Assembly: GCA_034766995.1 (NCBI GenBank)
Contig: CM068323.1
Location: forward strand, 27,039,990 to 27,103,989
DNA length: 64,000 nucleotides
Source: Acanthacorydalis orientalis
Lineage: Eukaryota; Arthropoda; Insecta; Megaloptera; Corydalidae
Direction: 5' to 3'
Shown here: positions 51,254 through 63,037 of the stretch, piece after piece
Position numbering within the stretch: the stretch's first letter is position 1
How the letters are laid out: every line of letters starts with the position of its first letter
The notes under the pieces: generated by a model
Databases searched by the model: none
Told to the model about the DNA's origin: nothing
Seen by the model: the letters and a program-made list of their open reading frames with translations, nothing else
Made by a program: the position numbers and the translations under genes

Positions 51254-51360
51254 GTTAATAACGTGCTCGGCGCTCATTGACAACAGCACGGATGAAGAAG
51301 ATTCAGCCGGCAGTTTCGAGATGTGGTTAAGTCTCACCGTGTACCAGCAGTGTAGTAATG
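51254..51360. other. Coding-like segment, strand unresolved
   Basis: On the plus strand, after TTTTCATACGCGTAG, the frame opens MLITCSALIDNSTDEEDSAG and continues FEMWLSLTVYQQC to a weak GTAATG. On the minus strand the same bases read YTVRLNHISKLPAESSSSVL then LSMSAEHVINIYAYE. Both look protein-like, so one is probably real, but I cannot choose. Confidence 0.3.
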
Positions 51361-51589
51361 TCTTTTATATTTTATTCATGTCGACTGTGTCATTACCGTT
51401 CCATTTTATTTACTGAGTTATCTCCAAAGTACTGAGAATATAGTGAAAATGTCACAAGCCTAAAAAAAGTGTGTCCATTGTAAATACTCTGCATCTCTGC
51501 TCTGGACGAATTGCTGCCTCGTTAGAAATGTCTCGACCTTACAATATAGTCCTGGCATTATTAATTCACGTTCATAAATCAATTATTTT

Positions 51590-51725
51590 CTTCATCGTAC
51601 GGACTGTAACAAATTCTTCTGATCAAACAATCATTGATCATTTTTGAGCGTTGTTTATGCTCTTTCCGTCATCTTCAAACCACCCACCAAGGTACAGAAA
51701 AATCTAATCTTGCATGTATTATATC
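51590..51725 (-). repeat. Dispersed repeat family R, reverse copy
   Basis: TCATCGTACGGACTGTAACA, TTCTTCTGATCA, ATTGATCATTTTTGAGCG, TTGTTTATGC, then GGTACAGAAAAATCTAATCT. Confidence 0.75.
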
Positions 51726-53489
51726 TAAACGTCTGACTCGAACGCATCCCCGACAGTTCGCTCTTTCTTTCTGATTATTTTTCATATTAACTGCTGTTGC
51801 ATTAGTTGAGAGTTTAGAAAAAAACGATTCATTTATCTGAAATGAATTCGGGCAGCGTGCCCGAACTATACTGTCGTATACAGTGCATCTTATACGTACT
51901 CATGTGCTTATGAGTAACAATAGTAAATTAAAAGAAAAAAAATACTAGAAATTAACTAAGTGTATGATTACTTTCGTATCATAGAGATAATCAAAAAACA
52001 GTAAGGAAATGCCATACGTTTGTTGCAACAGTTAACAAAATACAGTACTGAAAAAAGATAAAAAATACTACGTGCAGCGGTATAGAGCACGTGTTTTCAT
52101 ACTGTCACAGTCTCTCTCAAACCGATGCTACAGGTACTGCAACTGTGATCAGCCTACTGTTTCGAACTATATTGTGACGTCGAGACATTTCTGGCGAGGT
52201 CGCAATTTATACTGCGGAGCTGCAGAGTTTTCGCAAATGCACAGTACACAAATCAAAATCAAAAAGAATTTTATTGTGATGATGTATTGCTCAACGCCGC
52301 AGAGCTGTGCGTTGGATGGTAATGAGTGTGGGTTCCGGGATCCTAGCCTTTAACTTTTTAGCCGGTTTTAAAAGGAATGTGGGTTTTTATAGTAATGAGT
52401 GTTGGGTAAGTTTGCAGCCCGGAAAAAAAAGTTTCAAAAAACTGAAAAAGGGCACAGTACCCAAAAGCAGATTGTTTATACTTCCGTCGCAGCTGTGCCA
52501 ATATAACCATCCATTATTTTATTGTTTTTGTATAAGAAAACGTGTTTATACGAACGTGGAATTTTAATACTATTCTTGTTAATATTCACCTCGTTATAAA
52601 ATGACGGTGCGCGTTTGAGAGCAAGACCCAGTGTCTTAATCCCAGTTTTTTCGGTACATCTGTGTCTGTTACACTTCGTATGTCACAGATAGAAAACGGG
52701 ACTGTTTCTTTTTCCTTCTCAATCATAACTGCGTGTCGCGCTGACTGACAATGAAGTATTCTCGTCGAACAAAAGACAATGGTCTTGTGAAAAATCTGTT
52801 ACGATATTATTATTGGCGTCCGAGTACCGCAACAATAATATTCCGAGCAGGCAAATAACCGTCGACGACGTCACAGAACGCGGGGGCATGCGCCTTCATG
52901 CTACCATATACGGCAGAACAACTGCAAAATAACACGAAACAAACACGCACCCACTCATGCCACGGCGCGACGAAGACAAACAACGATTTTACTTGGCACG
53001 GGCGCAGAGCCGGTCTTAAGATATACGCACTAACACACACACGTACACACACATGGCCGTAACGTAATGATCGTAACATTCATTCGATTGGACGCGTGCC
53101 AAATGTCTGTGTGTCTGTATTTGTGTCTTTATTATTCGTGATGTTTTCGAATTTTATACTTTATTGCACCAAATATTGAATCTCTGTGTGTGTATACAGA
53201 TGAAGATGGCATAGACTTGTGCGTATCTGTTCGCATGTCAGACCGGTCAATATTTGCATAAAAATCTAAAAAAAATATACTGAGTGTGTTTGTGAAACTC
53301 GAAATGTCGAACAAGACTAGAGAAACGCTGTTCGTTCGACTTCGCTTCAACAGATGTAACAAGCTCGTTACTCTGAGAGAATCGAGACGGCTTAGACGAA
53401 TAAAAAGAAGAAAACTTGTTCCTATTATGTATCCAGGTTACCTTTGATCCTATCGCAGTCACAATCGTGTTCATAATTCGATTTTTACA

Positions 53490-53645
53490 AATTACCTGAT
53501 GGTCACAATAAAGTCCTGACACTGGCTGAATTCATAACATTTCTGATCAAAAATGTTCAATAAATCTATATCGATTGTTGTTGATAACTGCCTGTGCACA
53601 TTTCAATATCTATGATACCATCTCCATAAGGTATAAAAAAATCTA
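53490..53645 (-). repeat. Dispersed repeat family R, reverse copy
   Basis: CCTGACACTGGCTGAATTCA, TTTCTGATCAAAAATGTTCA, ATAAATCTATATCGATTG, TGCACATTTCAATATC, then GGTATAAAAAAATCTATC. Confidence 0.8.
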
Positions 53646-55675
53646 TCTGGTGGTCTTGTAAGCCGAGGATTTTCGCAAAAACGTAATGCACTTTTCGCCG
53701 ATAAAGCCGATTCTCACAGATCCAGAAGGCTTAATGGGGATTCAGCATAAAAGCAATTTCACCAATTAATAACTATTACATCCTATATCACAGCGAGAAT
53801 AAATATAAAATTAAAGTCGAAAATCAGAGAAAACATTTGGAAATAGATCACATCTTCAATACAGGCGCACGCGTTTGGAATAGATCTCAGTCTTGTACTC
53901 TGAAACTGGTCGTTTCATTTTCACCTGTTTTCAGTAGAAGAATAAATCATGGAATTCGTGATAGACAGATCTGAAAGGACACCGTGTTATCAGATCTGTT
54001 CAATTCTGACCAGACGTATCATAATTGCAACAAGGACGACAATCGAACGTACTTCACGTTTCGAATCTCACAACTGGATCGCCAACAGCACACCGGATCA
54101 TTTCAAAACATCTGGAAATAGAACCGCATCTGTCTCGAACGTTTCGAGCCGGAATTCTCGTTCGACGAATCCGCGCGCGCCGGCCCTGTTCACGATTCCA
54201 ATGTTACTACGTCTTGCTCAGCTACTACGTCACAGAAACACATATTACTTAAGTCACGTGCTCCAGGTACTGTCGTCGTCGTTCTTTTGTACGAACAGCT
54301 GATTTCTGCAAACCACTCTCACTGTACGTACTTTAAACAGATCTTTGTCTGTATTTTTTATTTTATTCCAGCGCTGCGATTCTTCTCGTATCGTTAAACT
54401 GTATTTTATGTTCGTTTCTCTAGCGCCGCAGTTCCGGATGTAATAAAAAAATGTTAGTATTCTTCAATCCATTTTATAGATCGATGTATAAGTAGAATCT
54501 TTGAGAATTGTTTTTTATTACATTATAAATAATGAAACATGGATAAGCATTTACCGAAAGAGAGGCTGGCTGTATATCTAAGCGCGCATGCGTGTGTTTA
54601 TAAAAATAAACTGGGCATGTTTATTTTATGTTCGTTTTTATATGAAAAAGAGACGATGTAGGAAGTGTGGACTCGCATAAAAAATAATACTGAATATTTG
54701 GAACACACTCGAATGTCAAATGTATGTTCGCTTGTACGCAATAAAATTTACCCGTTTTTATTTACTGTATTGTCATTCGGTCGGATCTCGAATCTGTGTT
54801 GATTGTTCGAAAATACGTTCTGCACCGTGTGTATTAACCTCTTTCGCTGTTATTCTTGTCGATTGTTACCGTCAGGTGTGACGATTTGATTCTGTGTCTC
54901 AAAGAGACGACCTCTGTTAAGTTACACAACTCTACATTAAAAAAAAATCACAGATATCTACAAAAATGTCGCTGTTAAGTTTCTCTAACGTCACGACTGA
55001 TATTAATTAGACAGAGTAAGTTTTCCCAAAGTCTCACTCGTTAGAGTTAGGAACAGAGAAAATATTTTAATTTAAAACAGATTTATAATTTGATAAATCG
55101 CCTGAATTATTTTTATGTTGTCATACTATCAGATATTTAAATGAAAATCTCAAGTCAACGACATTATTTCGCTCGTTAAAAATAAACGGACAAGCTTCGA
55201 TGATTAATTTATCTACAAATAGCCAGTTACTTTTTTTTAAGAACCTTTTTAGATTGTATACACACACACGTGCGCTACTGTATCCATGTGTGCAATAAAG
55301 GTCTTTGGACGATTTCATTCTCGTTCCGGAGAAAATGGCAAGTTATTATCTTTTACTACCATTCTCGGGGTTCAATTTGTTGTGCTTTCGCAGAAACTAA
55401 CATCCCGACTTAAGAAATGGTCTGCCGTATACAACGGACGATTTATTAAACAGAGAAAAATGTCTAAGGCCGCTTGAAAAGTTTAAACGGAAGACCGTAC
55501 GCTCTTTCTCAAATTACTAACCGATATATTGTTTTTTTTTTTTATATATAATATGTGAACTGCGTTGCGTAGGTCGAAAGGTAATACGAATAAAATTAAA
55601 ATAAACCTATTTTAATGTCAAACTCTATGAACTTTATCCGATCTCATTCCATGTAGCGTAGGTGGAACTAATTAT

Positions 55676-55715
<40 letters not shown>

Positions 55716-56144
55716 ATCAATATAGACAGATATCGAAAACTGAATTAATTTTTTTCTAATACCACATCTAGTTTTTCTCAACGTGAGCTTCAGTAACTCT
55801 AGCTTCTTACCACACATATTACAATTGATTTAACAGATTAGTCTCTCAGTTTTCTTAAAACAATCACGACACGACAATTAATTGCACTGCACTGACTTGA
55901 GTATCAAACAGTTTTCTAAACAATTAAAAAAGTTTTGGAACAATTAAAAACAAATAAACACTGTATAACCCACAAACCGACTGAAAACACGAAATTTAAT
56001 CGAACATTCTATAACGATATGCACTTAAAACACAACGTGATATCGTAAAAAATGATATTTTATCGTTTTCCTTTACATTTTTCATTACCAAACTTGTATA
56101 TAAATGAATAACAGAAACACAGTTGATATTTCACATTGTCTGCA

Positions 56145-56240
56145 CACACGCTTGCTCTTAAAAATATTAATTATTAAACAATAACTGTTGCACAGCAACG
56201 ACGTTCCTATGGCTACTATTTGTTTATTATTTAATAATAA
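56145..56240. repeat. Short foldback element, relative of 43195-43480
   Basis: TTAATTATTAAACAATAACT on the left and TAGTGCC-free right arm CCTATGGCTACTATTTG plus TTTATTATTTAATAATAA pair as inverted arms around GCACAGCAACGACG. Confidence 0.6.
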
Positions 56241-57289
56241 AACTGATTAATAAAACCAAGTGATATTGTTTACACAAGTTACTGAGATTTAAGGGAATTC
56301 TTTTTGAAGAAAACATTTGATTTGACGTTCAGTGTATAAATGATTGATTGTAATAATATTAATCGACAGAGTAAAAACAACAATAACAATGGAAGTGATT
56401 TTTGATTGTCGTGTAGATACTTCGAATAGAAATTATATCTGTCAATCAGCACAGTTCAAATATAATACAGAAATTAAAATATGTATATAAATTCATAAAC
56501 GTCCTGTTCACTGACTTAATTAAAATGCAAAATGAAACAATAGAATTTTTATTATTAAAAAAAAAACACATATGAAAACATAAGGAAAATGAAACAGATT
56601 TTTTAGAAAAATGTAAAAATGAGAAGTTTTTTTTATTTCAGACATAAAACTCCTAGGAAGTGAATCATGATGAATCATTGATTATTTGATATCGGTTTTT
56701 GTTCATAGTGCTTCTCGACAGTACATCGTGGGTTAAAAGATGGTTACAATCGAATTTTCTAAATATAATAACGAATATAATGTGTAATTATAATATTGCA
56801 ATTTTATAGAGAGCACACGTATACCGTAAAAACGTTGTTTATATCTGACAGCCGTTATAAATTTCGTGTCATTTATAAAGTGCACATTTCATAGCGTAAT
56901 GTGTACGGCAATGTACTATAACAGCGCGATAAAATTTAATAATTGAAAATTCAAAATGTCGAACGACACTTTGTATCCATCGCCACTTTTATTTAAAGCA
57001 GATAGCGTGTTTCATTAATTTTCACTTTTACTAATTGTTCGGCGAATGGCACAGACACGCAATTGACTCGACGAGACGTCTATTAATTAAGAATACTTTG
57101 TCAGGTTTGTTTGTTTATTTATTTTTTTTATAATAGAATCTGGTACCGGACGAAACGAATGTCAAGAGCATACGGCTGTACACTTCGACGGATCTCGATC
57201 GTTTTCATTTCCATTAGATTAATTGCACGTCTGGAAAGAAAAACTTTCGAGTGAAACAGACTTTACGGAATCGACGTTAGATTATTCGA

Positions 57290-57700
57290 TGAAGCGAATG
57301 AATTTATTGAACGTCGTTGACTAGAAAATCTTAAAAATAATTCATTTGTGAAAGTGGATCGGTCGAAATAAAAAAGTAAACAGATTTAAACGTTCTTCAC
57401 AATCCAGCGGGTCTGGTTAATTGTTTAGAAAACAATTCGAGTGATGATCAGAGCGCGCTGAGAGTTTGAAAAACGGCGCAAAGTGAACATCGTGTTTCCG
57501 AGGAATGATTCATGAATATTTCAATGATTCATAAGATTCAATTAGAATATGAAAACATTCTCGAACTATTGAATACATTAAAAATATGTGTCGAACAATC
57601 TTACACGAAATAATTATTCTTTCGTTCTACAAAAAAAGAATCAATCTGTGGAAATGAATTTGGTCGGTGTTAAAATGGCATTGAGAGCTGAATAGTGGTT
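57290..57700 (+). repeat. Left arm of a large inverted repeat (family R long form)
   Basis: Begins with family R sequence (TGAATTTATTGAACGTCG, TTCATTTGTGAAAGTGGATC), then TTCTTCACAATCCAGCGGGT, CTGGTTAATTGTTTAGAAAA, CAATTCGAG, CAGAGCGCGCTGAG and TTTCCGAGGAATGATTCATG, ending near GAATTTGGTCGGTGTTAAAA. The reverse complement of 58600-59010 follows the same order with few differences. Confidence 0.85.
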
Positions 57701-58247
57701 TTATAAGTCAGATCAGTTTTCATTCGAATGCTCCTCCTCCTTCAGGAACGCGTCCGACATAAAGATTTTTTCTTGACCCCATAATTCCTGATTCTATGGG
57801 TTCGCCCGTTCACAGTTCACGAATCGAACAATTTCGCGAAGAAACTAAACGTTCTTTCAACAATAATCGGTTTATAATTAGAACAGAATCGATCGTAAAA
57901 CAAATTCCGAGAGACGACAGCCATGGCCTCGTCCTGACCATAAAACGAGACGCACCAAAAGACACTAATCTCGCATTTTCTGCATGATAAAGCAATTCAT
58001 TAGTGTCTTATATATCGAACTATGACGACGGACTAATGACACGTAATTACATTTTATTTTATTGGCGTTCGTCGCGGCGTACACGTACGGATAGAACAAT
58101 GGCAATATAAATAATTATTTTATTCCGACAACTAGCTAATAACAACGATAAAACACATAAAAACAACGGCGGGATTCTATTTCTGTGCGTGCTTATGGAC
58201 ACAGTTTACATATTTATTTTCAGAAATGTGGACGAAAATAGACAACA

Positions 58248-58249
<2 letters not shown>

Positions 58250-58340
<91 letters not shown>
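58250..58340. repeat. Compound (CT)n-(TA)n microsatellite
   Basis: About 38 bases of CT repeat run directly into about 50 bases of TA repeat inside the spacer of the inverted repeat. Confidence 0.95.
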
Positions 58341-58344
<4 letters not shown>

Positions 58345-58599
58345 TATACTCATGCCAAAATAACTCAACTGCAAGACAACACAATGCACGTATGTTAGGA
58401 ATGATAAAAGAGATGAGAACGAGAATGAGTCCGAGATATAATAATAGTTTGGAATGGAAATCGACGAGACTGGAATGTGGAACGAATAAACGTGTCAGGA
58501 AGGCTGTTATAAGTATTCTGGAAACGTTCGGAAGAGAACGACCGTCGAGCCGTCGTTCAAACTGGAACTAATTCAAAAAAGAGCTCGTTATTCACTAGA

Positions 58600-59010
58600 G
58601 ACCGACGATATTGTGTCCGTATATTTTTTTCGATTTTAAAACATCCCTCGACGGCACTGTACAGTCCTCGACACCGACCAAACCCAATTCGATGAACTGA
58701 TTCCCTTTTGTGCGATTAAAAAAAAGAATTCTTTCGTGCGGAATTCCTCGAGTTTATATATCAATGTGTTCAATGGCACGAGAGTGTTTTTATATTCTGA
58801 TTCGATCTTATGAAGAGCTCATATCTTCATGGATCATTCCTGGGAAACGCAATGTTCCCTTCGCGCCGTTCTTCAAACCCTCAGCGCGCTCTGATCACTC
58901 GAATTGTTTTCTAAACAATTAACCAGGCCCACTGGATTGTGAAAAACGTGTCGACCCGTTTACTTTTTATTTCGAACGATCCACTTTCACGAACCGATTC
59001 GCCGCACAGA
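58600..59010 (-). repeat. Right arm of the large inverted repeat
   Basis: Inverted partner of 57290-57700: ATGGATCATTCCTGGGAAAC, CTCAGCGCGCTCTG, TCGAATTGTTTTCTAAACAA, TTAACCAGGCCCACTGGATT, GTGAAAAACG and GATCCACTTTCAC. The roughly 0.9-kb spacer contains (CT)n, (TA)n and short open frames but no recognisable transposase. Confidence 0.85.
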
Positions 59011-59225
59011 CCACAACAATGTTTTCCGAACAAAAAAGATTCAATAAACTTGTGATTGTTGCTTATACGTAGTAAACTATTTTCGAGTGTCGCTTATGCG
59101 CACGTCGATGCAACGGAATCATTCTTCAGAGCGACGATCGACGATAATTCATTGAATATTTCTGATAGAAAAGTTTCGTATGATTTGCGGGATGAAAGAA
59201 GAAATCATTTGTGAAAATGCGGCCA
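58975..59225. repeat. Family R inverted pair (reverse then forward copy)
   Basis: Reverse copy 58975-59060 (CAGACCACAACAATGTTTTC, AGATTCAATAAACTTGTGAT, TGTTGCTTATACG) is followed by forward copy 59085-59225 (TGTCGCTTATGCGCACGTCG, ATTCATTGAATATTTCTGAT, GATTTGCGGGATGAAAGAAG, AATCATTTGTGAAAATGCGG). Confidence 0.7.
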
Positions 59226-59417
59226 TCTTATTGCAATTTAAGTAATCGATTGATCTATCTAAGAACATTTGCGTTCGTGTGCGCATATAAACATACCGAC
59301 AGAGAGAGAAAACGAAACGATGAAAGTAACACCTAACATTCTTCAGTTACCGTGTTGAAAGAATGCGAACGCAGCAGCAGTAACACACACACAGGCTCAC
59401 ACAGGACATTTCTGTAC

Positions 59418-59672
59418 CTGTCCGTGTGTATAACCGCTTCCACCACATCTCAGTGAGTACCAGTTGTGCGAGCCGAAAACGAAAGTGGTGGAGTCGCCGC
59501 CCGTGGCGGTCGACCTTTGTTGTATTATAAACCTATTGCTCGATAACACCAAATAAGGAGCCCGTTTGTACACATTATGCGTGCGGCCCGCGCCGCCGTT
59601 CGAATACAGCATATCAGGTTTCAATGTAATCCCACTTGTATCGTCATCGCGTCGTCCATCACATTGTTTCAT
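59418..59672 (-). CDS. Candidate first coding exon of PPP2R3 (or exon of an unrecognised gene)
   Basis: From ATG 59672 (MKQCDGRRDDDTSGITLKPD) the frame runs 85 codons through APYLVLSSNRFIIQQRSTAT and FVFGSHNWYSLRCGG to GYTHGQ, followed by the donor GTACAG in phase 0. That phase fits the PPP2R3 exon starting at 47158 (IFGRKEIS), which would give a 582-residue protein with a 12.3-kb first intron; vertebrate PR72 is a similar size and also uses a distinct first exon. The same frame stays open upstream to an ATG at 59792, so an earlier start is possible. The link rests on phase and strand only. Confidence 0.4.
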
Positions 59673-60404
59673 TCGCACGAGGGTTTCACGTTTTCTCTGC
59701 TTCTCTGTTGTTGTTCGAGCACCTCGTCGCGTATATAAATATCGTAAGTCCACGCGTCGACGACCGAACTGATAATCAATAGATAGAGACATTCAGAAAC
59801 AACCGCTTCTAATAAAACGTTAACTCTTTGTTCGTTTTTCTCACGGTTTCGAAATCATCCGTGGATTTATTGGTAAATTGCATAAGGCGCGATGAAAACA
59901 GACGCGTCTAATACCATTTGTGGATGGATTTCGGAGCGATGTTCGATTCGTATTATTAACTGTTAAATTGTTCGTTCCGATGCCGCAGATCCGATAGAGA
60001 AAGATGCAACATCCCACACTTCGAAGATGTTCTTGTTAATCGATTACACGGCGTTCTATCGCGAAAGAGTGGCGTAATCATTAATAACAAGGTTCGATTC
60101 GAGTGTAGAATGAAAAAAAAATAGAACAGAGAGTATCAGTGATTGATACTTTAACAGACACTCTAAGTATATGTCGTCACTGTATTGTTCTTATCAGATG
60201 TATCTAATTTATGATTAAAGAACAGCACTGAATGATTGACTGAATCGACAGAGGTTTCTGTCCGAAGGGATCTGTCAGAAATCTCAAATTCCTTGTTTTT
60301 ATTAAACGCACGTGTAGGAACGGAACTGTACGAGGTTTCAGTTGATTCGACCCTTCAAAAATGACCTATTTGTAGTAGATTTAGGACGACAGTGTTTTCA
60401 AGAG

Positions 60405-60545
60405 ACGGCCACGTGAGGTACAGAGAAATCTCCTGTGCCTCGACGTTCTGAACATGAAATGCGTACAAGCGACAATCAAAAACGATCGGCAAATGCTTAC
60501 TGAACATTTTCGATCTGAACACTTTTTGTGGTCCGTGTGATCACA
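60405..60545 (+). repeat. Dispersed repeat family R, copy
   Basis: GGTACAGAGAAATCTCCTGT, GCGACAATCAAAAACGATCG, TTACTGAACATTTTCGATC, then TTTTTGTGGTCCGTGTGATC. Confidence 0.8.
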
Positions 60546-61718
60546 TCCGTCCGTTCATCTGCGAGAGACTGTACAAACGGTATTAAAATAGACAAGAAAA
60601 CCAATTACTGGACGTTCTGATAAAGATCCCGCGATGAATCGACACGAATGAGTGTTTGTGTTTCCATACAAGACCGAAACACAAAGCAATGATCTATCTG
60701 TGTGGCTCGTTTCTCACAGTGACTGAAAAGAATAGCGAGCGTTCTTCATAATAGTACTAGAGACAATTCGTCTTTATACAGAACAGTATTTCAAAGACCC
60801 TGATCTCGTTTGATTGAAATATGAATAACGCTGTCAGGTTAATTATAACAAGCCATAATATCGTACGCAATCGTCGAACAAAGGACCCTGAGAATCGTTG
60901 CTCGTACGTATGCCTGTACGTCTCTGAAACGGCGGTCCACAGGACCGGATATGAAACGAATCGATATGCAGAGAAATATACGTTTCGCGCCAAACACTCG
61001 TCGTTCTTCTGTTTGATCATTTGATTTATTCATTTTTATTTGTGTCACTGTTCAGTGATATACGGTCGACGTGCGCGTGGGAAGAACGAGACCGTTATGC
61101 TTTGAATCAGGACGTATTCTTTTTTTTTTCCCTTTCAGTCTCTCGTGCGAGTTACAGTTCGCTGTTTTACTGTGCTCGCACGACGTCCCCGACAAATAAA
61201 TCATTACGCATCAGACATTCGTTTCAATCTCTCCGAAGGAAATATTTAAATTATGATACATATCGGATAAGTAGAATGTGTTTGTTGTTTTCTTTTATTC
61301 TTGTATATTAATTACAGTCCGCATGATTACTTTGACGGATAAAAGTCAAGAGCTGTCGACAGAGAACGGCCAACGGATTTTCATTAACCGAAGATAGTCA
61401 ATAGCCATCGAACGATATCGACCAAGAAATTATTATCAATTGACAGCAGCAAACGATAACAGAGATTGATAACAGCCAATGGATTATTATTATTTGAAAA
61501 CAGCTAATAGTCTACAATGATTGGCATGAATTGATAACAGTCATCAGATGATTATTAACTAACAATAACATACAATAGACAGCGACTGGTAACAGAATAA
61601 AAAGAGACAAACTCTTAAAGACAATAACACATTTAGACTGTGAGCTGATAATAGTATTCATAGATTTTTATGCCGAAAACATTTTAAAATAAACCCGAAT
61701 GTCTAATCGAGCAATCCA

Positions 61719-61722
<4 letters not shown>

Positions 61723-61781
<59 letters not shown>
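61723..61781. repeat. (TA)n microsatellite beside a foldback arm remnant
   Basis: Alternating TA over about 58 bases, followed by GGTTGCTATGGAAGCAGG, which resembles the inner arm of the 43195 element. Confidence 0.85.
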
Positions 61782-61783
<2 letters not shown>

Positions 61784-62092
61784 TTGCTATGGAAGCAGGA
61801 TAAACGAACGTCACTACCAATTTAATAATAACTGTCATAATACAATATAAATATTTGAATCAATGAAAAATCAAATGGTATTATTCGAAACACGGCGAAA
61901 CGTTCAAAATATTCGAATGAAAATAAATAAAGAACCGTTATAACGATCGTATTCGAAAACGTGTATTTTACAAGCAGAGTATTTTCGGCTCTTTAATAGT
62001 GCTGTTGAAAAAAAACTAAACACTTCCATGAAACTTATTTTGCATACATAATATTATTCTAATGACTGCCGGCGACGTTCATTCGCAGTGCT

Positions 62093-62096
<4 letters not shown>

Positions 62097-62171
<75 letters not shown>
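62097..62171. repeat. (TA)n microsatellite
   Basis: Alternating TA over about 75 bases, one of the longest pure tracts here. Confidence 0.95.
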
Positions 62172-62172
<1 letters not shown>

Positions 62173-62317
62173 CGCGACTATCTTCGTGTAATTTCGTTTC
62201 TTTCCTCCATACAAAAAATACATTTGCGTGCGATTTTATAAATAACCGTGCACGTCACTGAATCGCATCGCAGGTAAACGGCGCAGACGTTTTAATTACG
62301 CGTCGATAAATCAAAGG

Positions 62318-62605
62318 CTAAGCGCGCATCAAACGGCCGTTCTGAACCAGAAAATACGTCCATTCTTCGCCGTTTACGCGACCGTCCCTTATTAGAGATT
62401 CATATTGGGCGGTCTTCCCACGCGCGGCCATCTCCGCAGGGTCGGACGAAAACGGCCAACAAGAACGGTGTGCGTCGTCACAAAAACGCTTGATCTTCGA
62501 GTCAGATCTGCACATAACCGACCGGACGTTATTTCTGGTTAGGATCCGCTGAAACTGTTCCACTGTGTCGTCCGTGCGGCACGAAAGTGGGTGACACAGA
62601 CACAC
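62318..62605 (-). CDS. Candidate terminal exon, unrecognised (95-codon frame)
   Basis: The minus-strand frame contains TVEQFQRILTRNNVRSVMCR, SDSKIKRFCDDAHRSCWPFS and ESLIRDGRVNGEEWTYFLVQ, ending NGRLMRA and TAG. Length, mixed charge and low repetitiveness suggest real coding. It may start at ATG 62605 or after an acceptor such as GACGACACAG. On the plus strand a frame reading SEPENTSILRRLRDRPLLEI... is also open for about 50 codons. No family was recognised. Confidence 0.38.
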   Translation of the reverse strand: MCLCHPLSCRTDDTVEQFQRILTRNNVRSVMCRSDSKIKRFCDDAHRSCWPFSSDPAEMAARGKTAQYESLIRDGRVNGEEWTYFLVQNGRLMRA

Positions 62606-62729
62606 ACATACGCGCCCTGAATGATAACAATCGACGAACCGGAACGCAGATTCGTCTTTCGCGCAGACAATACACGTACGTGCGCATTAAATGTACACAC
62701 GGTACATTCTGAACACAATTTATTTTTTC

Positions 62730-62858
62730 AACATTCCAAGGACCAAATGCCGTCGTTTCTGGCCCTCCACGGGAAAACTCAAAGTCGAACCGAACTCTTC
62801 AACGAGTTTCAAGATGTCGACGCGTTCTTTTCGAACGGCGCTTTTATCAAATGAATAA
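62730..62858 (-). CDS. Weak candidate exon (ERVDILKLVEEFGSTLSF...)
   Basis: The minus strand reads SAVRKERVDILKLVEEFGST, then LSFPVEGQKRRHLVLGMLKK and TAA, after TTGATAAAAG. The plus strand is open as well (MPSFLALHGKTQSRTELFNE..., ending FFSNGAFIK), so strand is uncertain. Confidence 0.25.
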
Positions 62859-62889
62859 CAAAATCGATTGCGAACTCGACTTTTTCATA

Positions 62890-62989
62890 ATTTAGAAATT
62901 TCCATAATAATTAATAGCGAACATTCATATTTAATTAGTTCTTATCTCGAATCCAATTATCCCTCTTCTTAAACATCGTATATACATAT

Positions 62990-63037
<48 letters not shown>

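Larger units (their letters stand above)
51730..57280. other. Long stretch without a supported gene
   Basis: Open frames at 52072-52567, 53949-54302 and 55286-55477 lack matching splice signals or recognisable motifs. Features present are one family R copy, a (TA)n tract at 55683-55714, and a foldback arm pair at 56145-56240. If the PPP2R3 first exon at 59418-59672 is right, this is intron. Confidence 0.45.
59800..62310. other. Stretch without a supported gene
   Basis: Overlapping open frames on both strands at 60757-61048 cannot be separated and have no splice support. There is one family R copy, and degenerate AACAG/GATAAC-rich sequence at about 61430-61620. (TA)n tracts lie at 61723-61781 and 62097-62171. 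Confidence 0.4.

Noticed and set aside
52072..52567. Two consecutive plus-strand frames of 86-93 codons
   Set aside because: No splice signals, start context or recognisable motifs; composition changes within the frame.
60757..61048. Overlapping frames on both strands
   Set aside because: Three frames are equally open, with no splice support or recognisable motif.
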